DNA of 64,000 nucleotides from Halorussus gelatinilyticus (GCF_023238445.1 NZ_CP096658.1:434001-498000), one strand, 5' to 3'; numbered from the stretch's first letter, positions 36,391 to 45,551 are shown. Numbers and translations: made by a program. The notes: generated by a model not told the origin, from the letters alone.

Positions 36391-36730
36391 TACGACCTTT
36401 TTATTGCGAGCACAGCCGTCGTCGGCGACTACGCTCGATAAAAAGCTCGACCAAAAAGCACTGCGCTCCTCCCGTTGGTCGTCGCTTGGCCCGCTCGCTC
36501 ACTCCCTACGCTCGCGGCTTCGCCGCTCGCAATTCGCGGCGCTTCGCGCCGCGCTATCGGTCGTTCGCTCGCGGTGAACTGCTAGTACGCAAACAGATGT
36601 TCGGTTGGCGCGTGAGGAGGTAGAGCAATACAGAGGTTTCTATGGAAGGTAAAAGTACACCTCTTATAACGACAAACCTGTCTCTAGAGAGTCGAAACCC
36701 CCATTTTCCCGAATCCACTACTCAAAGCTA
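36391..36730. other. Intergenic region after tRNA-Leu
   Basis: This 340-nt region has no supported gene. A T-rich run (cctttttatt, 36395-36404) just after the tRNA is a likely terminator. GC-palindromic pieces (gcggcttcgccgc and gcggcgcttcgcgccgc around 36512-36556) are followed by an AT-rich stretch up to the DUF5813 start. No copy of the tRNA-Leu 3' end was noticed elsewhere in the window. Confidence 0.5.
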
Positions 36731-37315
36731 ATGACCGACGAGTCCGTCGAACGCGCGTTCCGAGAGCATCCCGACTTCGAACAGACCGACGACGGCGAGT
36801 TCGAGACGCCACAGAAACCGTTTCCGGGGGTCGTCACCGTGGCCGACGTGCCGGGAGACGGCGCGACGGCCGGCGACGACGAGCGCGAGTATCGTCTCGA
36901 AGTCCGAACGCCGACGCTCGACGCCGCGGTCGAGGGCGAGGAGGTCGCCGAAGTCGTAGAGGACGGCTGGTTCGAGACGCTGGAACTCCGACTGGACGAC
37001 GCCCACACCGTCGCCAACGCCGAGGCTTCGCCGCCAGACGTCGAGCGCGAGGGCGAAGAGGTCGTCGTGACCACCGCGTTGGCGTCGGCCGACCCCGAGC
37101 GGGCCGCCGAGGACGCGCTGGCGATAGTCGAGTACGTCGAGGGAACGTGGGTCCAAGGCATCATCCCCGGCTACGACTACCGAGAGCCGGCCGCGAGCCT
37201 GCGCGAGAGCGCGAGACAGAATTACGACGAAGGTGGCGGGCCGGGCGGTGCGGGCGGGCCGAGCGATGCCGGCGGTTCGGGGAGTGCCGGCGGACCGGGC
37301 GGGCGGCCGCGCTGA
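36731..37315 (+). CDS. DUF5813 family protein
   Basis: The 194-aa cytoplasmic protein is acidic. Conserved-looking parts are VERAFREHPDFEQTDDGEFE, FPGVVTVADVPG, YRLEVRTPTLDAAVEGEEVA and EYVEGTWVQGIIPGYDYREP; the latter is the family signature as I know it. The C-terminal ~30 residues are a Gly/Pro/Ser-rich tail (GGGPGGAGGPSDAGG) likely disordered. Function is unknown; the family appears restricted to haloarchaea. Confidence 0.8.
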   Translation: MTDESVERAFREHPDFEQTDDGEFETPQKPFPGVVTVADVPGDGATAGDDEREYRLEVRTPTLDAAVEGEEVAEVVEDGWFETLELRLDDAHTVANAEASPPDVEREGEEVVVTTALASADPERAAEDALAIVEYVEGTWVQGIIPGYDYREPAASLRESARQNYDEGGGPGGAGGPSDAGGSGSAGGPGGRPR

Positions 37316-37321
37316 GGTCGG

Positions 37322-37552
37322 TCAGTCCATCGCGATGTACGTCTGGGTGTCCTCGACGCCGTTGACGCCCTGAATCCCGTCGGCCGCGATCTCCTTGACG
37401 TTCGCAGTCGAGTCCACGTCGAGTTTCGCGATGATGTCCACGTCGCCCGCGACGATGTGGGCGTCTACCACGCCGTCGAGGTCTAAGATAGCGCTCTTGA
37501 GTCGGTCCGCCTCGCCCGTGTTCGCCTTGACCATGACGTACGCTGTAACCAT
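37322..37552 (-). CDS. Stand-alone Lrp/AsnC ligand-binding (RAM) domain protein
   Basis: The 76-aa protein is a single RAM/AsnC ligand-binding domain: VTAYVMVKANTGEADRLKSA, VDAHIVAGDVDIIAKLDVDS and GVNGVEDTQTYIAMD. It lacks the HTH of full Lrp regulators. The ATG is 1 nt after the trkA stop on the same strand, so it is co-translated with TrkA. Such proteins bind amino acids or other small ligands and oligomerise; here it may tune potassium uptake (inference). Confidence 0.88.
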   Translation of the reverse strand: MVTAYVMVKANTGEADRLKSAILDLDGVVDAHIVAGDVDIIAKLDVDSTANVKEIAADGIQGVNGVEDTQTYIAMD

Positions 37553-37553
37553 G

Positions 37554-38249
37554 TCAGTTCCCTCCGGTCATTGCTTGCGCGCTCGCTCTGCTGGCGTCGC
37601 CGACCAGAATCTGTCGCACGTCCTCCAACACGTCGAAGTCCGCGAGGACGGCGAGTCGGTCCCCGGCCTCCATCGAGTCGTCGGCGAGCGGGATGTCCAT
37701 CGGTTCGTCGGCCTTCCCGAACGCCAGGATGCGGGAGTCGGCCGGGAGCGAGAGTTCGCTGATGGAGTAGCCTTTCACCGGCGATTCGTCGGTGATGGTG
37801 AGTTCGACCACCTGTAGGCTCTGGGCGATGTCGGCGATTGCGCGGATGTTGCCACCCAGCAGGGCGTTCTTCGCGCCGATAGCGCCCAGTCGCTCGGGGT
37901 AGACCACCTCGTCCACGTCGCTGGCGAACTTCCGGTAGATGTCCTCGCGGTAGTCCTCGTCGATGCGCAGGACCGTCCGACAGCCGTAGTGCTTACCGAC
38001 CATGCACGCCGCGAAGTTGACGTTGAGGTCGCCCGTCAGCGCGCCGAGCGCGTCGGCGGATTCGAGGTCGGCCTCCTCCAAAATTTCCTCGCGGCCGCCG
38101 TCGCCGTCGACGACCTCGAAACCGTCGTTGCGGGCGCGCTCGACCTTGTTGGCGTCGCGCTCGACCAGCGTGACCTCGTGGCCCTCCTCCCGCAGGACGC
38201 GGGCCGTCCGGAGACCTACCCGACCCGAGCCTATGATAACGAATCGCAT
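37554..38249 (-). CDS. trkA: TrkA-type K+ uptake regulatory subunit
   Basis: The 231-aa protein has an N-terminal RCK_N Rossmann domain starting MRFVIIGSGRVGLRTARVLR with the dinucleotide motif GSGRVG, VTLVERDANKVERA and GDGGREEILEEADLESADAL. The C-terminal RCK_C domain runs from ~135 (LQVVELTITDESPVKGYSIS). It gates a TrkH-type potassium channel in response to NAD(H) or ATP; no trkH gene is in the window. Haloarchaea need high cytosolic K+. The start at 38249 gives the family N-terminus; longer versions do not. Confidence 0.93.
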   Translation of the reverse strand: MRFVIIGSGRVGLRTARVLREEGHEVTLVERDANKVERARNDGFEVVDGDGGREEILEEADLESADALGALTGDLNVNFAACMVGKHYGCRTVLRIDEDYREDIYRKFASDVDEVVYPERLGAIGAKNALLGGNIRAIADIAQSLQVVELTITDESPVKGYSISELSLPADSRILAFGKADEPMDIPLADDSMEAGDRLAVLADFDVLEDVRQILVGDASRASAQAMTGGN

Positions 38250-38329
38250 GGTACTCCGTACGCGACACTGCTTGAATAACTTTTCTCCCCCAAACGCTTT
38301 TCTTCTGTGGTACTGAATCACACAGCACG

Positions 38330-38560
38330 ATGGTTCACGCCTTTGTCATGGTGAAAACCGCCGCCGGGCGCTCAGAGGACGTGCTGGCGGCGGTCCGCGA
38401 ACTGGACCGCATCTCCGAGGCCCACGTCGTCGCAGGCGAGTTCGACGTCATCGCGGAGGCCGAGGCCGACGAGGTGTACGACGTACTCCAGACCGCCTCG
38501 TCCGACATCTCGGGGATGGACGGCGTCGCGGACACGAAGACGTACATGGCGCTCGACTGA
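38330..38560 (+). CDS. Stand-alone Lrp/AsnC ligand-binding (RAM) domain protein
   Basis: The 76-aa protein is a second RAM-only protein, divergent from trkA, with 80 bp between. Its pattern (VHAFVMVKTAAGRSEDVLAA, SEAHVVAGEFDVIAEAEADE, GMDGVADTKTYMALD) parallels the one at 37322-37552 and has the same length, but the sequences are clearly diverged. Together they bracket trkA. A shared regulatory role is likely; ligands are unknown. Confidence 0.88.
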   Translation: MVHAFVMVKTAAGRSEDVLAAVRELDRISEAHVVAGEFDVIAEAEADEVYDVLQTASSDISGMDGVADTKTYMALD

Positions 38561-38603
38561 CCCGGTCGGTCTCAGCTTCTCGGCAGTCGGCGGTGAACTC
38601 CCG

Positions 38604-39719
38604 TCAGTGGTCCAGTTCCTGCACGTCGTTCTCGGCGAGGAACGAGTCGAGCCACGCCTTCTGCTCGCGGAGGTTCGGGGGTAGGTTCTCGTACACCCGG
38701 TCGAACACGTCGTGGGGGTCGCCGGGTTCGACCGACTCGGCGCGCTCGACCGCCTCGTCGAGTTGTTCGTCGGCCTCCGCTCGGACCTCCTCGACGAACT
38801 CGTCGTCCAGCACGCCCTGCTCGCGCAGGTACTCCTCGTAGCGGTCGAGCGGGTCGGCGGTCCGCCAGTCGGGCAACTCCTCGGCAGCGTCCTCGTACTG
38901 GCTCGGGTCGTCGCTGGTCGTGTGTGCGCCCTGCCGGTAGGTCAGACTCTCGACGAGGACCGGCTCGCCTTCCCGCGCGGAGTTCAGCGACTCGGCGACA
39001 GTCTCCCGGACCGCGAGCGGGTCGTTGCCGTCCACCTGCACGCCCTCGAAGCCGTACGCTCCGGCCTTCTGCGCGATGGTGTCGCTGGCGGTCTGGCGGT
39101 GTCGCGGCAGGCTAATCGCCCACTCGTTGTTCTCGCAGAAGAAGACGGTCGGCGCGTCGAAGACGCCCGCGAAGTTGAGTCCCTCGTGGAAGTCGCCCTC
39201 GCTGGTCGCGCCGTCGCCGAAGTAACAGAGGACGGCCGGGTTCCGAGCGTCGCCGCCGTCGGCCGCCGCGCCCTCGGCCTCGGCTTGCTCGGCTCCGGTC
39301 TCGCCCTTCACGGCTCGCTCGTAGTTCATCGCCATCCCGACGCCCGCGGCGTGGGGAATCTGGGTGGCGATGGGGACCGCCTGCGGGAAGTTCGGCACGT
39401 CGTGGCCCGAGTCGTACTCGGGCATCCCGCGCCGGAAGAGGAGAATGTCGCTCATCGGCACGTCGCGGGCTATCTGCATCGCGTTCGACCGGTAGGTCGG
39501 GAAGAGCCAGTCGTCGTCGGCCATCGCCATCGCGGCCCCGACCTGCGACCCCTCCTGCCCGCGGTAGGGCGGCCAACTGCTCATCCAGCCTCTGCGCTGG
39601 AGCGCCAGCGCTCGCTCGTCGAACGCCCGCGCCCGGACCAGCTCTCGGTAGGTCTCCCGCGCCTGTTCGGGCGAGAACGGCGTCTCCGAGAGGTCTCGCT
39701 CGCCGATGATGCGGTTCAT
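38604..39719 (-). CDS. Thiamine-pyrophosphate-dependent dehydrogenase E1 component, alpha subunit
   Basis: The 371-aa protein starts at the ATG giving MNRIIGERDLSETPFS. E1-alpha features are ERALALQRRGWMSSWPPYRG, QVGAAMAMADDDWLFPTYRS, IPHAAGVGMAMNYERAVKGE and the TPP/Mg motif GDGATSEGDFHEGLNFAGVF followed by FFCENNEWAIS. The second substrate loop is SLTYRQGAHTTSDDPSQYED. It should decarboxylate a 2-oxoacid with an E1-beta partner, but no E1-beta, E2 or E3 gene is adjacent, so the partner is elsewhere. An acidic insert (TGAEQAEAEGAAADGG) near residue 148 is unusual. Pyruvate versus branched-chain specificity is unresolved. Confidence 0.88.
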   Translation of the reverse strand: MNRIIGERDLSETPFSPEQARETYRELVRARAFDERALALQRRGWMSSWPPYRGQEGSQVGAAMAMADDDWLFPTYRSNAMQIARDVPMSDILLFRRGMPEYDSGHDVPNFPQAVPIATQIPHAAGVGMAMNYERAVKGETGAEQAEAEGAAADGGDARNPAVLCYFGDGATSEGDFHEGLNFAGVFDAPTVFFCENNEWAISLPRHRQTASDTIAQKAGAYGFEGVQVDGNDPLAVRETVAESLNSAREGEPVLVESLTYRQGAHTTSDDPSQYEDAAEELPDWRTADPLDRYEEYLREQGVLDDEFVEEVRAEADEQLDEAVERAESVEPGDPHDVFDRVYENLPPNLREQKAWLDSFLAENDVQELDH

Positions 39720-39857
39720 GCGCCGCGGTTCGTGCGCCCCTCGCATAGTGGTTCCGGAACCGGGCGACCCACTCCCGGAACCGAACGACCCGCTCCCCGA
39801 CGGGGTTCGAAATTCATCCCAAACGACCTTACCGGGGGCTGGTGAAACCCGTACGAA

Positions 39858-40505
39858 ATGAGCGTCATCGCGGAGCTATCCATCCCGGTCGAGGACTTTC
39901 CGCTCGGTCGCGCACTCGCCGTCACGCCGAACATGCAGATCGAACTGGAGCGCATCGTCCCGACAGATACCGGTGCGCTCCCCTTCTTCTGGGTCCGGGG
40001 CGACGACGTGGACGCGTTCGTCGCCGAGCTACGGGAGGAGACCGACGTGGACGCGATCTCGATTCTGGACCGGTTCGAGGACGGCGCGCTCATCCGGGCG
40101 ACGTGGACCGCGACGCCCGGATTCGTGGAGGGCATCCTCCGGTCGGAAGCCACACTACTGGAGGTGACTCGCTACGACGACGTGTGGCGGTTCCGACTCC
40201 GGTCGCCCGACCGCGAGGCGGTCGCGGCCCTGCAACGCTACTGCGCCGAGAACGACATCGACCTCCGTCTCGACCGCATCAGCAGCCTCGGCGAGGTCGA
40301 GTCCGGCCAGCAGTACGGCCTGACCGACGACCAGCGCCGGACCATCGTGACGGCGTTCGAGGCGGGCTACTTCGACGACCCGCGGGGGACGACCCTCGAA
40401 GAACTCGGGACCGAGTTCGACATCTCTCCGCGGGCGGTCTCGAAGCGACTCCGGCGCGGACTTCGGAACCTCGTGGACGCGACGCTGATAACCGACGACG
40501 TATAA
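39858..40505 (+). CDS. Bacterio-opsin-activator-type HTH regulator
   Basis: The 215-aa protein has an N-terminal ~150-residue BAT-type sensory domain (MSVIAELSIPVEDFPLGRAL, IVPTDTGALPFFWVRGDD, RATWTATPGFVEGILRSEAT), followed by the C-terminal HTH_10 domain: YGLTDDQRRTIVTAFEAGYF, TTLEELGTEFDISPRAVSKR, LRRGLRNLVDATL. These regulators are abundant in haloarchaea and act as transcription factors, often with redox, light or other sensory input. There is no PAS or GAF domain here. Targets are unknown; the next gene encodes a HalOD1 protein. Confidence 0.88.
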   Translation: MSVIAELSIPVEDFPLGRALAVTPNMQIELERIVPTDTGALPFFWVRGDDVDAFVAELREETDVDAISILDRFEDGALIRATWTATPGFVEGILRSEATLLEVTRYDDVWRFRLRSPDREAVAALQRYCAENDIDLRLDRISSLGEVESGQQYGLTDDQRRTIVTAFEAGYFDDPRGTTLEELGTEFDISPRAVSKRLRRGLRNLVDATLITDDV

Positions 40506-40602
40506 ACCCGTTCAGCATCGAACCGGACCGAGTAGGCCGTCGGAGCGCGAACTGAGAACACGTACTCCGAAGAGACGCGTACTCCGCGAGTCCGACGTAT
40601 CC

Positions 40603-40893
40603 ATGAGCGAGAAGCAACAACCACCACGTTCCAAATCGTTACTGACCCACGAACTCGAAGCCGACCAGACTCCCAGCGAAGGCGTCGTCGCCGCCGTCTC
40701 GGCGGCGTCGGAGTCCGACCCGGCCGACATCGAACCGCTCGCGGAGGCCATCGACCCGGACGCCGTAGACGCGCTGTTCGCCGACCACTACGACGGGACG
40801 CCACGCGGAACCGGATACGTCCAGTTCGCGTACGCTGGCTACGACGTCGTCGTGAGCGGCGACGGCCTCGTCTCGCTCCTCGGTGACGGATAG
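40603..40893 (+). CDS. HalOD1 output-domain protein
   Basis: The 96-aa protein is a single haloarchaeal output domain 1: SEGVVAAVSAASESDPADIE, PLAEAIDPDAVDALFADHYD, and the strand-rich end GYVQFAYAGYDVVVSGDGLV. HalOD1 occurs alone or behind response-regulator receivers and is presumed to pass on signals. There is no receiver domain here. It follows the BAT-type regulator by 97 nt on the same strand, so the two could be functionally linked. Confidence 0.85.
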   Translation: MSEKQQPPRSKSLLTHELEADQTPSEGVVAAVSAASESDPADIEPLAEAIDPDAVDALFADHYDGTPRGTGYVQFAYAGYDVVVSGDGLVSLLGDG

Positions 40894-41004
40894 CTTCGCT
40901 CGGTCGTCTCGCGGTCAGTCACGTCTCCATTCTCCACCGGCCGGTCCCCCCGTCGTCGCTCCGGTTCCCCAACGGTTATCGCCTCTCCGACGCACGTCAC
41001 TGCC

Positions 41005-42573
41005 ATGACAGCGGCGGCAGACTGCATCTTCACGAACGCGGAGGTACGCACGCTGGACGACGAAGACACCACCGCGGAGGCGGTCGCGGTGCGCGACGGC
41101 GAAATCGTCCGGGTCGGCGAGGCCTACGAACTCGACTTTCTGAACGGCGTCGAGACCGAGGAGGTTGACCTCGGCGGGCGCGTCCTGCTCCCCGGTTTCA
41201 TCGACGCCCACACCCACCTCTCGCACGTCGGGCGCTCGCTGGTCTACGCCGACCTCGCGGCGGCCGACTCGCCCGACGACAGCGTGGCCCTGCTCGCCGA
41301 CTCCGCGGACGACGGTGACGCGAGCGACGCCGAGGGAGACGACGCCGACGACTGGATTCTCGGCTTCGGCTACGACGAGAGCACGTGGGAGGAATCGCGC
41401 TACCTGACTCGCGAGGACTTGGACCGCGTCTCGACCGAGCGCCCGGTCGCGGCGTTCCGCGAGGACATGCACATCGCGGCGGTCAACTCGGTCGCGCTCG
41501 ACCGCTACGCCGCCGCGATGCCCGACGACGACGTGCAGACGGAGGGCGGCGACCCGACCGGCGTCGTCGTGGAGGAGGCGGTGGACGTCATCTACGAGGC
41601 CATCGAACCGGACGCCGACGAGATGCGGACGCTGCTCGACGCGGCACAGCGCGAGGCCCACCGGAAGGGCGTCACGGGCGTCCACGACATGGTCCGCCAG
41701 TCGCGCGCCCCGGCGGTCTACCGGCAGATGGAACTCGACGGCGACCTCGCGCTCCGGGTGCGAATCAACTACTGGTCGGACCACCTCGACGCCGTCGTGG
41801 AGACCGGTCTCCGGACCAACCACGGGAGCGAGTTCGTCCGGACCGGCGCGATAAAGACGTTCACCGACGGGAGTCTCGGCGGTCGGACCGCGAAGCTCTC
41901 GGAACCGTACGCGGACGCTGACGAATCGGAAACCGGCCAGTGGGTCGTCGCGCCCGACGAGTTACGCGACCTCGTCGGCGAGGCCGACGACGCCGACCTC
42001 CAGTTGACCGCCCACGCCATCGGCGACGAGGCGGTCGAGGAGGTCCTGTCGGCCTACGAGGAGACCGGCGACCCCGCCGCCTCGCGCCATCGCGTCGAAC
42101 ACGCCGAGTTGGTCGGCGACGAGAGCCTCGACCGATTCGCCGACAGCGGGGTCGTCGCGTCGGTTCAGCCGAACTTCCTCAAGTGGGCCCAAGAGGGCGG
42201 CCTCTACGACGACCGCCTCGGGTCCGAGCGCCGCGAGCGGTCGAACCGCTACGCCGACCTGCTGGACGCCGGCGCGCACCTCGCGTTCGGGAGCGACTGC
42301 ATGCCGATGGACCCGCTGTTCGGCGTCCACCAGACCGTCAACGCGCCCGAGGAGCGCCAGCGACTCTCGGTGACCGAGGCGCTCCGGGCGTACACGCGGG
42401 GCGCGGCCTACGCCGGGTTCGACGAGGACCGACTCGGCACCGTCGAGGCGGGCAAGAAGGCCGACTTCACCGTGCTGGAGCGCTCGCCGTGGGACCACCC
42501 CGAGGACATCGAGAGCATCGACGTGGCGATGACGGTCGTGGACGGCGACGCGGTGTACGACACTCGGAACTGA
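41005..42573 (+). CDS. Amidohydrolase (YtcJ-like)
   Basis: The 522-aa protein is a metal-dependent hydrolase. It begins CIFTNAEVRTLDDEDTTAEA, then the metal-binding GFIDAHTHLSHVGRSLVYAD with HxH, the family-specific FTDGSLGGRTAKLSEPYADA, TAHAIGDEAVEEVLSAYEET, RHRVEHAELVGDESLDRFAD, and GSDCMPMDPLFGVHQTVN. The C-terminal beta-sandwich GKKADFTVLERSPWDHPEDI closes the composite domain. This is the YtcJ/exoenzyme-regulatory amidohydrolase type. Substrate unknown; the gene is monocistronic. Confidence 0.9.
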   Translation: MTAAADCIFTNAEVRTLDDEDTTAEAVAVRDGEIVRVGEAYELDFLNGVETEEVDLGGRVLLPGFIDAHTHLSHVGRSLVYADLAAADSPDDSVALLADSADDGDASDAEGDDADDWILGFGYDESTWEESRYLTREDLDRVSTERPVAAFREDMHIAAVNSVALDRYAAAMPDDDVQTEGGDPTGVVVEEAVDVIYEAIEPDADEMRTLLDAAQREAHRKGVTGVHDMVRQSRAPAVYRQMELDGDLALRVRINYWSDHLDAVVETGLRTNHGSEFVRTGAIKTFTDGSLGGRTAKLSEPYADADESETGQWVVAPDELRDLVGEADDADLQLTAHAIGDEAVEEVLSAYEETGDPAASRHRVEHAELVGDESLDRFADSGVVASVQPNFLKWAQEGGLYDDRLGSERRERSNRYADLLDAGAHLAFGSDCMPMDPLFGVHQTVNAPEERQRLSVTEALRAYTRGAAYAGFDEDRLGTVEAGKKADFTVLERSPWDHPEDIESIDVAMTVVDGDAVYDTRN

Positions 42574-42804
42574 GGCGAGGGCGCTCTTAACCTTCGAATC
42601 TGGGATTTCGCACCCTACTTTTCCGCATTTCCACCCCACTACCCGGTAGTAAACGTCTATTATTTAGGTTCGGTGCCGGGGTTCGTCGGTTACTATTCAC
42701 TCACAACCTACTGAAAACGCAAAGCGAGTCCACCGGCGGGCTATGAAGAGAAAATACTTTCAATACCGGCGACCGAAGTTTGTCACAATCGTAGGTGGCT
42801 GACT

Positions 42805-43938
42805 GTGCCAAAAATGGAAACGGCGGACATCGAAACCGACCTGAGCCTCTTCAAGTACGACAACCTCGAACAGTTGCCCGACGCCTATCGGGAACTGGAC
42901 GAAGACGAGAGAACCGACCGCATCGAGGCCGCGAAGCGGGAGTTGGGCGACGACCTCGTGATACTGGGCCACAACTACCAGCGAAGGGAGATAGTCGAAC
43001 ACGCCGACTTCGTCGGCGACTCCTACCAGTTGAGCGTCGAGGCCGCGAACGCGGACGCGGAGTACGTGGTCTTCGGCGGCGTGACGTTCATGGCCGAGTC
43101 GGCGGACATCATCACCGACGACGACCAGACCGTGATTCTTCCCTCGATGGAGGCCTCCTGTCCCATGGCCGGGATGGCCGAGGCCCTACAGGTGGACGCC
43201 GCTTGGGCCGAGATAACGAACGCGGCCCCCGACGCCGAGATTATCCCCATCACGTACATGAACTCCTACGCCGACCTGAAGGCGTTCTGCGCCGAGCAGG
43301 GCGGGGCGGTCTGCACCTCCTCGAACGCCCACGAGGTGTTCGAGTGGGCCTTCGACCGGGGCGACAAGGTACTGTTCCTGCCCGACAAGCACCTCGGGGA
43401 GAACACCGCCCACCGCCTCGGGATGGGAGACGACATCGCCGAGTGGGACCCGTGGGACCCCGAGGGCAAGTCGGCCGAGGAAGTGGCCGACAGCGACATC
43501 GTGCTATGGGACGGCTACTGTCAAGTCCACGAGCGATTCCGCGTGGACCACGTCGAGCGGATTCGCGACGAGCATCCCGACGCCAAGGTCGTCGTCCACC
43601 CCGAGTGCAGGCGCGAGGTCGTCGAGGCCGCGGACGAGGCCGGTTCGACCGCGACCATCACGCGGACCGTCGAGGACGCCGACCCCGGCGAGACGTGGGC
43701 CATCGGCACCGAGATTCACCTCACGAACCACCTCCAGCGGTGGCACCCCGAGGTGAACGTCCTGCCGCTCTGCGGGGAGGCGTGTATGGACTGCAACGCG
43801 ATGCGCCAGATAGACCCCAACTACCTGACGTGGGTGCTGGAGGAGTTGGTCGCGGGCCGCGAGCGCAACGTCATCGAGGTCGCGCCCCGCGAGGCCGAAC
43901 TGGCGAACGTGGCGATGGAGCGCATGCTGGAGATATGA
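42805..43938 (+). CDS. nadA: Quinolinate synthase
   Basis: NadA condenses iminoaspartate with DHAP to quinolinate, using a 4Fe-4S cluster. The 377-aa length (GTG start; an ATG at 42814 is an alternative) is normal. Seen are LGHNYQRREIVEHADFVGDS (~54-73), Cys119 in MEASCPMAGMAE, Cys239 in LWDGYCQVHERF, VHPECRREVV, and CGEACMDCNAM at ~323-333. It is the first gene of nadABC, and its stop overlaps the nadB start (ATGA). A TATA-like aaaatacttt lies about 50 nt upstream. Confidence 0.96.
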   Translation: MPKMETADIETDLSLFKYDNLEQLPDAYRELDEDERTDRIEAAKRELGDDLVILGHNYQRREIVEHADFVGDSYQLSVEAANADAEYVVFGGVTFMAESADIITDDDQTVILPSMEASCPMAGMAEALQVDAAWAEITNAAPDAEIIPITYMNSYADLKAFCAEQGGAVCTSSNAHEVFEWAFDRGDKVLFLPDKHLGENTAHRLGMGDDIAEWDPWDPEGKSAEEVADSDIVLWDGYCQVHERFRVDHVERIRDEHPDAKVVVHPECRREVVEAADEAGSTATITRTVEDADPGETWAIGTEIHLTNHLQRWHPEVNVLPLCGEACMDCNAMRQIDPNYLTWVLEELVAGRERNVIEVAPREAELANVAMERMLEI

Positions 43939-45551
43939 CCATGACGGGCGAGACAGACGCGACTCCGGAAGCCGCCGAAACGGACGTTCTCGTGGTCGGG
44001 AGCGGCGTCGCCGGCTGTGCGACTGCGCTCTCGGCCGCGCGCGAGGGTGCCGACGTGCTGGTCGTCACGAAGGCGACCCGGCCCGAGGAGACGACCTCCC
44101 ACTGGGCGCAGGGCGGGGTCGCCACGACGCGCTCGGACCCCGAGACGTTCGAGCGCGACATCCTCGCGGCCAGCGCCGACACCGCCGACCCCGAGGCGGT
44201 CGAGGTGCTGGTCGAAGAATCGCGCGACGCCGTCGAGGACGTGCTGGTCGAGACGCTGGACGTGCCCTTCGACCGCGCGACGGGGGAGGACGCGGACCGA
44301 GCGGGCGCGGACGCCGACTTCGACTACGGCCGAGAGGCCGCCCACTCGGAACCTCGCATCCTCCACGTCGATGCCAGCACGGGCAAGCACGTCCTCGGGC
44401 CGTTCCTCTCGCACCTCGACGACCACGAGCGCGTGACCGTGCGGGAGGACACCGCCGCGCTCGACCTCATAACCCGCGAGGGCCGGGTTCACGGCGCGGT
44501 CGTGGACGGTGGCCGAGACGACGCGACCGAACCCGAACCGGTCTTCGCCGGCGCGACGGTCCTCGCCACGGGCGGCATCGGTGCGCTGTACGAGAACTCC
44601 ACGAATCCCGAGACTGCGACCGGCGACGGGATAGCGATGGCGGCGCTCGCGGGGGCCGATGTCGAGGACATGGCCTACGTGCAGTTCCACCCCACCGCGT
44701 ATGCAGGCAGCGAGGCGCGGAGCGCCTCGAAGCGGAGCGGTGAAGCCGCGAAGCGGGACGACCCCTTCCTCGTCAGCGAGGCGGTCCGCGGGGAGGGCGC
44801 GCTCCTCCGGAACGCCGACGGCGAGCGGTTCATGCCCGACTACCACGACGACGCCGAGTTAGCGCCTCGGGACGTGGTGGCCCGCGCCGTCGCGGACGAA
44901 CGCGAGGCGACCGGCGAGGTCCGACTGGACGTGAGTCCCCTCGACTTCGAGTCGGAGTTCCCGGACCTCGCCGCGAAGTGCGAGGCCCGCGGCGTGGACT
45001 GGTCCGAGGGCATCCCGGTCGAACCGAGCGAACACTTCCTCTGCGGCGGCATCGCGGTGGACGACCGCGGGCGGACGAATCTGGACCGCCTGTTCGCGGT
45101 CGGCGAGTGCGCCCGGACCGGCGTCCACGGCGCGAACCGCCTCGCGTCCACGAGTCTGCTGGAGGGGTTGGTCTGGGGCCTGCGCGCCGGGGAGTCGGCC
45201 GCCGGTCACGCCCCCGAGCGCGTCGAAGCGCCCGACCTCCGCGACAGCGACCCCGACCTGCCCTCGGGGTTCGCCCGCGAGAAGTTCGTCCGCTTGCGCC
45301 GGGTGATGGACGAGCGAGTGGGCATCCGTCGGACGCCCGACGGACTCCGGCGCGCGACCGCGGTCCTCCGGCGACTCAAGGGCGAAGTGGACGCCTACAC
45401 CCGGACACGCACGTCGCGGAGCCTCTACGAACTCCGGAACGCCAGCGTGGTCGCGCTGCTGGTCGCCCGCGACGCGCTGGACGCCGAACCGGTCGGCTGT
45501 CACGCGCTCGCGGAGGAATCAACGGAGGTCTCAGCGAATGCGAGTGACTGA
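43935..45551 (+). CDS. nadB: L-aspartate oxidase
   Basis: NadB oxidises L-aspartate to iminoaspartate with FAD. The 538-aa protein has the FAD-binding VLVVGSGVAGCATALSAARE (~18-37), TTSHWAQGGVATTRSDPETF, substrate-site region ILHVDASTGKHVLGPFLSHL, VLATGGIGALYENSTNPETA, HPTAYAGSEA, and the late GECARTGVHGANRLASTSLL. A helical C-terminal domain ends it. ATG at 43935 overlaps nadA; a second ATG six bases on is possible. The ORF continues upstream through nadA in another frame, which is a GC-rich shadow, not a fusion. Confidence 0.95.
   Translation: MTMTGETDATPEAAETDVLVVGSGVAGCATALSAAREGADVLVVTKATRPEETTSHWAQGGVATTRSDPETFERDILAASADTADPEAVEVLVEESRDAVEDVLVETLDVPFDRATGEDADRAGADADFDYGREAAHSEPRILHVDASTGKHVLGPFLSHLDDHERVTVREDTAALDLITREGRVHGAVVDGGRDDATEPEPVFAGATVLATGGIGALYENSTNPETATGDGIAMAALAGADVEDMAYVQFHPTAYAGSEARSASKRSGEAAKRDDPFLVSEAVRGEGALLRNADGERFMPDYHDDAELAPRDVVARAVADEREATGEVRLDVSPLDFESEFPDLAAKCEARGVDWSEGIPVEPSEHFLCGGIAVDDRGRTNLDRLFAVGECARTGVHGANRLASTSLLEGLVWGLRAGESAAGHAPERVEAPDLRDSDPDLPSGFAREKFVRLRRVMDERVGIRRTPDGLRRATAVLRRLKGEVDAYTRTRTSRSLYELRNASVVALLVARDALDAEPVGCHALAEESTEVSANASD

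Noticed and set aside
36391-36730. Possible second integrated element after tRNA-Leu
   Set aside because: No second copy of the tRNA-Leu 3' end was noticed, and the region is short with no integrase or cargo.
42805-43938. Alternative reading of nadA starting at ATG 42814
   Set aside because: Both starts are possible. The GTG at 42805 was kept because it is in frame with only three extra residues; this does not affect function.
42795-45551. 918-aa ORF that would make a large N-terminal fusion to NadB
   Set aside because: The upstream ~380 codons are the out-of-frame shadow of nadA (Arg/Gly/Pro-rich). The nadB ATG overlaps the nadA stop, as in other operons here.
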